DNA of 64,000 bases. It comes from Methylophilus sp. Leaf416 (GTDB lineage: Bacteria; Pseudomonadota; Gammaproteobacteria; Burkholderiales; Methylophilaceae). Location of the stretch: NCBI RefSeq assembly GCF_001424665.1, contig NZ_LMQS01000002.1:62001-126000 (forward strand), given 5' to 3'. The notes below the pieces were generated by a model. That model saw only the letters and a list, made by a program, of their open reading frames with translations, searched no databases and had not been told where the DNA came from. Position numbers and translations under genes: made by a program. Shown here in pieces: positions 58,479-64,000 of the stretch; position 1 is the stretch's first letter, and each line of letters opens with the position of its first letter.

Positions 58479-58679
58479 ATGCTTATAAAAATTGCTACTG
58501 TTCTTGTACTGCTAGTCATCATCGGCAGTTTGTTTTCTGCCCTGGTTTTTTTATTGAAAGACAAGCGTGGCTCAGATCGTACGGTAAAGGCATTAACCAT
58601 GCGTATTGGCCTGTCTATCGTCCTGTTTCTGCTGTTGATTCTTGCTGCACACTTCGGCTATATCGGCCATACGCTGTAA
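58479..58679 (+). CDS. DUF2909 twin-membrane-span protein
   Basis: A 66-residue protein with two spans (TVLVLLVIIGSLFSALVFLL and GLSIVLFLLLILAAHFGYIG) joined by KDKRGSDRTVKALTMRI. This is the DUF2909 family found beside cytochrome oxidase genes in many proteobacteria. Its strand is opposite to the rest of the oxidase island, splitting it into two operons. Function unknown; oxidase assembly is a reasonable guess from context. Confidence 0.88.
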   Translation: MLIKIATVLVLLVIIGSLFSALVFLLKDKRGSDRTVKALTMRIGLSIVLFLLLILAAHFGYIGHTL

Positions 58680-58693
58680 TAAATCCGATTGTT

Positions 58694-58721
58694 AAAAAGG
58701 GCGCTCCTGGCGCCCTTTTTT
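58694..58721. terminator. bidirectional terminator between DUF2909 and coxC
   Basis: AAAAAGGGCG, 7-base loop, CGCCCTTTTTT, with runs of A and T on both sides. It serves the DUF2909 gene on the plus strand and the oxidase operon on the minus strand. Confidence 0.93.
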
Positions 58722-58725
58722 GATG

Positions 58726-59658
58726 CTAGAGCATGTAGACGAAAATATACAAACCCAACCACACCACATCCACAAAGTGCCAGTACCAGGCAACGCCTTC
58801 AAAACCAAAATGATGTTCCGGTGTGAAGTGACCTTTCATACTGCGCAGTAAAATCACAATCAGCATCAATGTACCAATCGTCACATGGAAACCGTGAAAG
58901 CCGGTCAACATAAAGAAGGTTGCGCCATAAGCACCTGACTTCAGCGTCAAACCCATTTCAGTGTAGGCATGATGATACTCAGCTGCCTGACAGATCAGGA
59001 AAGTAATACCTAAAGCCACTGTTAATGCCAACCCCACAATCAGTTGCTTGCGATTGTTTTTAATCAATCCCCAGTGCGCCCAGGTAATGGTTGCGCCTGA
59101 GCTCAGTAATAGCAGCGTGTTGATTAACGGCAAGCCACTCCAGGTCATCGGGTGGAAGTCTGGATTAGGTTTGAAAGTCTCACCGAGCACTACCCCACCC
59201 GGGCCTTGTGTCGGCCAGGTACTCAGGAAGTCTTTGTAGGGCGTGATATCCGGCGCATAAGAAGCAAGGTCAGGCACTGACAGTACCCGCATATAGAACA
59301 AGGCGCCAAAGAAAGCTGCAAAAAAAGCGACCTCTGAGCAGATAAACACAATCATGCCAATACGGAAAGATTTGTCCTCCCACTTTTTGTACTGGCCTGT
59401 CAGGCTTTCAGTGACTACGTCGCTCAACCATTTGAACATCATGAACAGAATGATGGCCAGGCCTAGATACATCATGTATTTGCCGGGTGTCGCCAGAAAG
59501 TCCAGGGAAGGATTCTTAAGTGAGCCATCACCACGGAGATCAGAGCCGGTGACATTAAACACAAACCCGCTGGCCATAGATAGCAGACCAACAGAAATCA
59601 GTGCAGGATAAATACTGCCGTGTGGTACGAAATAATGGTTATCTGAATGACTTGCCAT
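58726..59658 (-). CDS. coxC: cytochrome c oxidase subunit III
   Basis: A 310-residue protein with seven spans. Family marks include FICSEVAFFAAFFGALFY (about 110-128), the GFHGFHVTIGT motif, and the closing WYWHFVDVVWLGLYIFVYM. It is the last gene of the coxB-coxA-assembly-cox11-coxC operon. Confidence 0.95.
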   Translation of the reverse strand: MASHSDNHYFVPHGSIYPALISVGLLSMASGFVFNVTGSDLRGDGSLKNPSLDFLATPGKYMMYLGLAIILFMMFKWLSDVVTESLTGQYKKWEDKSFRIGMIVFICSEVAFFAAFFGALFYMRVLSVPDLASYAPDITPYKDFLSTWPTQGPGGVVLGETFKPNPDFHPMTWSGLPLINTLLLLSSGATITWAHWGLIKNNRKQLIVGLALTVALGITFLICQAAEYHHAYTEMGLTLKSGAYGATFFMLTGFHGFHVTIGTLMLIVILLRSMKGHFTPEHHFGFEGVAWYWHFVDVVWLGLYIFVYML

Positions 59659-59717
59659 GCCTAACTCCCAATCATTTGATTTTTATAATTTAAATCACAA
59701 TCAATCATTAATTTGAA

Positions 59718-60251
59718 TCATTTGCTTGCCGGAAAGAATGAGTAGGATAAGGTGAGCTCATTCACTTCTGGCGGTAGATCAGTACTAATAAAAAACCTGA
59801 GCGGCAGCTGTTTTACCTGGCCGGGATTAAGCGATTGCTTAACAAAGCAAAAACACTCAATCTTTTTCAAGTGAGCAGACGCCTTACCTGGTGTCACACT
59901 TGGAATAGCCTGCCCGGCAACTACTTCACTCGTTGTATTCTTTGCTTCAAACATCACTACGGTAACCTGGCCTGGATGGACCTTGATGCTATTTTGTTTG
60001 GCATAAAAATTCCAACCTAGACCAGGCATCACGGAAGAAACGAACTGCACAGTCACTTCACGCGATAAATCTACTTTCTGCTTTGCCGCGGTTTGCGCAA
60101 CATTGCTTGTTTTGCCATTCAGGCCAGTCACAGAACAAATCACGTCATACAGAGGCACCAGTGCAAATGCAAATACCAGCGCACCTGCAAGAATCCACGC
60201 CAACTTGAATGCCAACTTTTTGTTGGCTTCTGATTTATCCTGGTTCAACAT
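59718..60251 (-). CDS. ctaG: Cox11/CtaG copper chaperone for oxidase
   Basis: A 177-residue protein with one N-terminal span (about 15-37) and a periplasmic beta domain. The copper motif CFCF is at 133-136 (KIECFCFVKQ) and the third ligand is Cys39 in DVICSVTG. It delivers copper to the CuB site of subunit I. It lies between the small assembly gene and coxC. Confidence 0.95.
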   Translation of the reverse strand: MLNQDKSEANKKLAFKLAWILAGALVFAFALVPLYDVICSVTGLNGKTSNVAQTAAKQKVDLSREVTVQFVSSVMPGLGWNFYAKQNSIKVHPGQVTVVMFEAKNTTSEVVAGQAIPSVTPGKASAHLKKIECFCFVKQSLNPGQVKQLPLRFFISTDLPPEVNELTLSYSFFPASK

Positions 60252-60283
60252 GACCTGGGTTCAACACTAGATACCTTCAAAAA

Positions 60284-60385
60284 CTATTTCCACATGGTGA
60301 ACATTGAGATTACGTACCATGCGATTGCCAGTCCAGCCAAAATCCAGGCAATCTTTTTATTGTTACTCTGCTTCGGTTTACTCAA
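60284..60385 (-). CDS. cytochrome oxidase small assembly protein
   Basis: A 33-residue protein with one span (IAWILAGLAIAWYVISMF) and a basic start (SKPKQSNNKK). It begins at a TTG with AGGAAAAAGA before it. Very small genes at this position between coxA and cox11 are known in betaproteobacteria under the name small assembly protein. Too short for routine gene callers, hence easily missed. Confidence 0.75.
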   Translation of the reverse strand: MSKPKQSNNKKIAWILAGLAIAWYVISMFTMWK

Positions 60386-60483
60386 AATCTTTTTCCTGTC
60401 ACTTTCATGCCTGCATGAGGTTTATCACTGACCATCCATAGTTAAAATGGATGGCCGGTGATAACGATTACTTCACGACATGT

Positions 60484-62076
60484 TTATTTCACTACAGGTT
60501 GCTCAGTGAAACTGTGATATGGCGGTGGAGAAGGTAATGTCCACTCAAGACCAATCGCGCCTTCCCATACCTTGTCTGTCGCTTTTTGGCCGCCTCTGGC
60601 ACAACTAATGATGTTGTAAACCAGCAGCAATTGTGACAAACCAAGGACGAACGCACCAATGGTAGAAATCATGTTGAATTCCGCAAATTGCAGTGCATAG
60701 TCAGGGATACGACGTGGCATACCTGCCAGACCGACAAAGAACTGTGGAATAAAGGTGACATTGAATGAAATGGCCGTTAACCAGAAGTGCAATTTACCCA
60801 ATTTCTCGTTATACATATGGCCAGTCATTTTTGGCAGCCAGTAATAGACGCCCGCCATGATGCCCATAATGCCACCTGCAAACAGTGTGTAGTGGAAGTG
60901 TGCAACCACAAAATAGCTATTGTGGTATTGCGCATCGGCTGCCACATCGGCCAGTACCAGACCAGTCAAACCACCTACACCAAACAGGATAATCCAGCCT
61001 ACGCTAAACAGCATAGGCGTTTCAAACGTCATTGCGCCTTTCCACATGGTGCGGATCCAGCAATAGAATAAAACGGCAAGCGGCAGAGAAATCGCCATGG
61101 TGCTATACATAAAGTACAGCAAGGCAGGCACTGGCATACCAGCTGTAAAGAAATGGTGCGCCCACACAACGACAGACAGAGCACCGATAGACCATAATGA
61201 ATAAACTTGTGCTTTATAGCCATACATAGGTTTACGGCTGAATGTCTGCAAAATTTGTGGGATGAAACCCCAAACAGGCAACAGCAAAATATACACTTCA
61301 GGGTGACCAAAGAACCAGAATAAATGCTGGAACATGATCGGGTCACCACCACCGGCAGCATCAAAGAAATGGGTACCGAAATGGCGGTCTGTCAGCAACA
61401 TGGTGACTGCTCCAGCCAATACAGGAATCGTCGCAATCAGCAGGAAAGCAGTGATCAGCCAGCCCCATGCAAACAATGGCATTTTCATCAGGGTCATACC
61501 TGGCGCACGCATATTGAAAATGGTGACGATGATGTTGATAGAACCCAATACTGAAGAAATACCCAGTAAGTGAACCGCGAAAATGGCGAAGTCTACGCCG
61601 ATACCACCTTGCACCGAGAGTGGTGGGTAGAAGGTCCAGCCGGTTGCCAACGCGCCATCACCAATACCGAATAATGCCAAGGTAAATGGCAGTGTCAGCA
61701 GGATGGCAGAAGGTGGCAGAATCCAGAAACCCCAGTTATTTAACCGCGGTAATGCCATATCCGGCGCGCCCAGTTGTAACGGCAACATCCAGTTGGCGAA
61801 GCCGGTAGCAGCAGGCATCAGCGCCGCGAAAATCATGATCAGCGCATGCACGCCAATCAGCTGGTTAAAGAATTCCGGATTCATCAATTGCAAACCCGGC
61901 TTGAACAGCTCGGCACGGATGCCAAGAATCATACAGCCACCGACCAGAAACATGACCAGTGAAAATGTCAGGTACATGGTACCGATATCTTTATGGTTGG
62001 TGGTCGTCAACCAACGCATAATGCCGGTTGGATGTTCCTCATGCTCGTCGTGATGTGCTACGGAGGTGGTACTCAT
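60484..62076 (-). CDS. ctaD: cytochrome c oxidase subunit I
   Basis: A 530-residue heme-copper oxidase core with 12 spans. The key ligand regions are present: LIGVHALIMIF for the low-spin heme, WFFGHPEVYILLLPVWG with the CuB His and Tyr cross-link, WAHHFFTAG, and VAHFHYTLFAGG for the high-spin heme. The GHPEVY glutamate places it in the A-type family. It follows coxB by 27 bases. Confidence 0.97.
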   Translation of the reverse strand: MSTTSVAHHDEHEEHPTGIMRWLTTTNHKDIGTMYLTFSLVMFLVGGCMILGIRAELFKPGLQLMNPEFFNQLIGVHALIMIFAALMPAATGFANWMLPLQLGAPDMALPRLNNWGFWILPPSAILLTLPFTLALFGIGDGALATGWTFYPPLSVQGGIGVDFAIFAVHLLGISSVLGSINIIVTIFNMRAPGMTLMKMPLFAWGWLITAFLLIATIPVLAGAVTMLLTDRHFGTHFFDAAGGGDPIMFQHLFWFFGHPEVYILLLPVWGFIPQILQTFSRKPMYGYKAQVYSLWSIGALSVVVWAHHFFTAGMPVPALLYFMYSTMAISLPLAVLFYCWIRTMWKGAMTFETPMLFSVGWIILFGVGGLTGLVLADVAADAQYHNSYFVVAHFHYTLFAGGIMGIMAGVYYWLPKMTGHMYNEKLGKLHFWLTAISFNVTFIPQFFVGLAGMPRRIPDYALQFAEFNMISTIGAFVLGLSQLLLVYNIISCARGGQKATDKVWEGAIGLEWTLPSPPPYHSFTEQPVVK

Positions 62077-62103
62077 CGTTGCTCTCCTAAAAATCTTACA
62101 AAG

Positions 62104-63270
62104 TTATTCGCGTGCTGCTTTGACTTGTGGTGGCTGCACCAGCGCATCCACCGACGCTGTATTACCCAGGGCATTACGCTCATAAGTAATCACAGCAGCA
62201 ATTTCAGTGTCATTCAGGGTCGCTTTCCATGCAGGCATAACTCCTTTGCCGTTCAGTACGCGATCCAGATGACTGTCTTTTTGGTATTTACCATCGGCAC
62301 CGAAAATCGGGCCTGTCGCAATCTTACTGCCTGTCAACGCCGGGAAGGCTGGTGGCAAACCTGCACCACTCACCTGGTGGCAAACCGCACAGTTTTTCTC
62401 GTAAACAGTTTTACCTTGTGCCAGCAACTCTTCTTTGGTTAACTCTTTGACATCACCAGCGGCTTTTTGCTCCGCCTGTTTTTTACCAGCCCAGGCAGCA
62501 AACTCTTCTTTGGAGACTGCATTGACGACAACAGGCATGTAACCATGGCCCTTGCCGCATAATTCTTTACATTGACCACGATAGACACCGGCTTTTTCGA
62601 CCTGTACCCATGTTTCACGAATAAAGCCAGGAACGGCCACACGTGAAGAACCGAATTGCGGCACCCACCAGTTGTGCAACACGTCAGAAGCAGTCATCAG
62701 AATACGGACTTTTTCACCGACCGGTAACACCAATGGATTATCGACTTCCAGCAGGTAGTGCTCGCCTTTTTCTTCTTTATTATTCAGCTGGTCATTGGTT
62801 GTGGCAAGGTTGCTGACGAACTTGATTCCCTGAGCATCGCCATCGAGATACTCATATTGCCAGCGCCATTGTGAACCTGTGATTTTGATGACCATGGTGG
62901 ACTGGTCACGCGTATCCTCCATCATCACCACACTGTGATAAGCCGGAATACCCATGATCACAAAGTCAATCAACAGCAGGATCGCAAACGGGATCAGCGT
63001 CCAGAAAATCTCCATCGTGGTAGATGGTGGTTTATCAACAACGGCTTTGTAACCCTTATCGTGACGATGTTTGACGATGGAATAAATCATGATTGCCAGT
63101 ACCACCACAAAAATCACGGCGGTAATCAGCATGAATTTATTATGTACATGCAGTGTATCCAGCGCCATCGGTGTGACCGGGTCTGGGAAATTGAAAGTGT
63201 AGTCAGCGCGTGCGCTTAATGAATAAAACAGTGCAAACGCACTAGCCCCAAGCTTCTTCATTCCTTGCAT
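62104..63270 (-). CDS. ctaC: cytochrome c oxidase subunit II with fused cytochrome c domain (caa3 type)
   Basis: A 388-residue subunit with a signal peptide, two spans (about 47-66 and 88-110), and the CuA domain. The CuA ligands are His199 (HNWWVPQFG), Cys234, Glu236, Cys238, His242 and Met245. A cytochrome c domain is fused at the C-terminus, with CAVCH at 294-298 and a probable Met ligand in GVMPAW. So the oxidase takes electrons through its own c heme. Confidence 0.95.
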   Translation of the reverse strand: MQGMKKLGASAFALFYSLSARADYTFNFPDPVTPMALDTLHVHNKFMLITAVIFVVVLAIMIYSIVKHRHDKGYKAVVDKPPSTTMEIFWTLIPFAILLLIDFVIMGIPAYHSVVMMEDTRDQSTMVIKITGSQWRWQYEYLDGDAQGIKFVSNLATTNDQLNNKEEKGEHYLLEVDNPLVLPVGEKVRILMTASDVLHNWWVPQFGSSRVAVPGFIRETWVQVEKAGVYRGQCKELCGKGHGYMPVVVNAVSKEEFAAWAGKKQAEQKAAGDVKELTKEELLAQGKTVYEKNCAVCHQVSGAGLPPAFPALTGSKIATGPIFGADGKYQKDSHLDRVLNGKGVMPAWKATLNDTEIAAVITYERNALGNTASVDALVQPPQVKAARE

Positions 63271-63295
63271 CTAATCTGCTCCAAAATCTAGTTAT

Positions 63296-63763
63296 TTAGT
63301 TTTTTAGAAGTGTTCGTTTCAGATGCGATACCAGTTCAGCGCGTTGCGCGTTGTTCATGGTGTCGCGACCAAACTCAACTTCTTGATTACGGGACCCGAT
63401 CCAAAGTGATGTTTTGCCATTCTCACTTTCCCTGAGCGTTATCCGGGTCCAATAGCGTTGAAAGCGGACGTGTTTTATTTTGCCTAAGACACTTTGCTCA
63501 ATTTCAACATGATCCTCGACGATTGTGATTTTTTCGTAATCATCACTGTGCTTTAACACCCACACAAAAGCCAGAACCACTAACACTAATTCCAAACCAG
63601 CAAATGGCAATACCATCCAGGCACCGATATGCACAAAAGCCAGGGCGATCAGTCCAGTCAAAATGCCCAAACTCAGCAACAATCTGCAGACACTTTCAGC
63701 GGAAGCGGAAGCGTTTGGCTTTGCAATGCATTGCGTTTCGTATATGGATAACATGTTTGCCAA
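63296..63763 (-). CDS. DUF2244 membrane protein, first gene of the oxidase operon
   Basis: A 155-residue protein with two spans (about 30-70: LLLSLGILTGLIALAFVHIGAW, FAGLELVLVVLAFVW) and a C-terminal strand domain (DHVEIEQSVLGKIKHVRFQRYW, SLWIGSRNQEVEFGRD). This is the DUF2244 family commonly set in front of coxB. Role unknown. A Met at codon 4 is an alternative start. Confidence 0.85.
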   Translation of the reverse strand: MANMLSIYETQCIAKPNASASAESVCRLLLSLGILTGLIALAFVHIGAWMVLPFAGLELVLVVLAFVWVLKHSDDYEKITIVEDHVEIEQSVLGKIKHVRFQRYWTRITLRESENGKTSLWIGSRNQEVEFGRDTMNNAQRAELVSHLKRTLLKN

Positions 63764-63783
63764 CCCAGAACTGAATCTGTAGC

Positions 63784-63812
63784 AACTAAATTACGTTTAG
63801 TTACAAATTTGT
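63784..63812. promoter_or_regulatory. palindromes upstream of the oxidase operon
   Basis: AACTAAA-N5-TTTAGTT (63784-63802) followed directly by ACAAATTTGT (63803-63812), 20-50 bases before the first gene. The spacing suits an operator over the promoter. The regulator is unknown; neither resembles an FNR box. The remaining bases to 64000 hold no supported gene. Confidence 0.45.
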
Positions 63813-64000
63813 TACACATTGAACGGTAGCATAAGACGACCTCAGTGACAAGAAAAAAGAATTTTGCTGAGGATTTAAATGTAGTTTTTTATGAACAAGG
63901 CTAAATTAAGGGATGACGTAAACAAAGGCTTGCGAGCCAGTAGGGAGGGCTGAAAAATTAAAATAAATCAATGAGATGTGTCATGAATATTTCATTTATT

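Noticed and set aside
63983-64000. ATG opening a frame at the window edge
   Set aside because: Only six codons are visible and no ribosome site precedes it; cannot be called.

Overview
The window looks like a stretch of chromosome from an aerobic betaproteobacterium. Evidence: a caa3-type cytochrome c oxidase operon with its heme A and assembly genes, a DUF3683-type fused FAD/Fe-S oxidoreductase typical of Betaproteobacteria, ornithine-lipid genes, and PEP-CTERM tailed proteins. Moderate GC and overall gene content would fit Methylophilaceae (Methylophilus/Methylotenera-like), but no methylotrophy gene is present, so the family is a guess. No prophage, IS element, integrase or CRISPR array was seen; this is mostly housekeeping chromosome with several small accessory patches.

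Layout. 1-9968: DUF3149 micro-protein; large FAD/Fe-S oxidoreductase; TlpA-HemJ-unknown operon; TetR regulator with its own palindrome; PfkB kinase; glycine-zipper lipoprotein; OlsB/OlsA pair for ornithine lipid. 9986-15428: TSUP permease, ApaH, cytochrome c5-like protein, a choice-of-anchor I PEP-CTERM protein, an NDP-sugar pyrophosphorylase, and tRNA-Arg(CCG). 15634-19966: MOSC protein, a small lamin-tail-like protein, YccF, ClC transporter, MscS channel. 20127-22705: lipid kinase, metallophosphoesterase and PAP2 phosphatase operon. 22941-27702: DUF6232 protein, a 51-residue PEP-CTERM micro-protein, an unusual UmuD-like autoprotease/repressor in an operon with an alpha/beta hydrolase behind tandem palindromes, DsrE protein, and a LysR/PNPOx-like divergent pair. 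27741-28020: a non-coding, hairpin-rich element. 28181-34564: the four-gene ligase-associated DNA repair cluster (exonuclease, ATP-dependent ligase, Lhr-like helicase, PdeM).

34624-41752 is a signalling and small-gene patch: GAF protein, PAS-GAF-PAS-GGDEF-EAL protein, a decayed hybrid histidine kinase, a second DUF6232 protein, an unknown gene, an intergenic stretch of almost 800 bp, DUF1328 and DUF202 membrane proteins. 41857-47156: DedA-rhodanese fusion, RND permease and RND adaptor in one overlapping operon. 47237-52875: Ca2+/H+ antiporter, zinc alcohol dehydrogenase, AraC regulator, PQQ-type sugar dehydrogenase-like protein. 53029-55131: PsiF-repeat protein and a GGDEF-EAL gene split by one in-frame TGA. 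55144-63763: cytochrome oxidase island (DUF2244, CoxB, CoxA, 33-residue small assembly protein, Cox11, CoxC; then SURF1, a SCO-like protein, CtaA and CtaB), with DUF2909 on the opposite strand between the two halves.

The best candidate for something not well described is the UmuD-like gene at 24736-25356. It keeps the exact cleavage/Ser/Lys spacing of UmuD, carries an N-terminal extension that looks like a DNA-binding ribbon, and sits behind two identical 15-bp palindromes 22 bp apart. These overlay a promoter whose -10 lies only seven bases before the ATG. It is coupled to an alpha/beta hydrolase instead of a DNA polymerase. All calls were made by reading the sequence; no database search was run.
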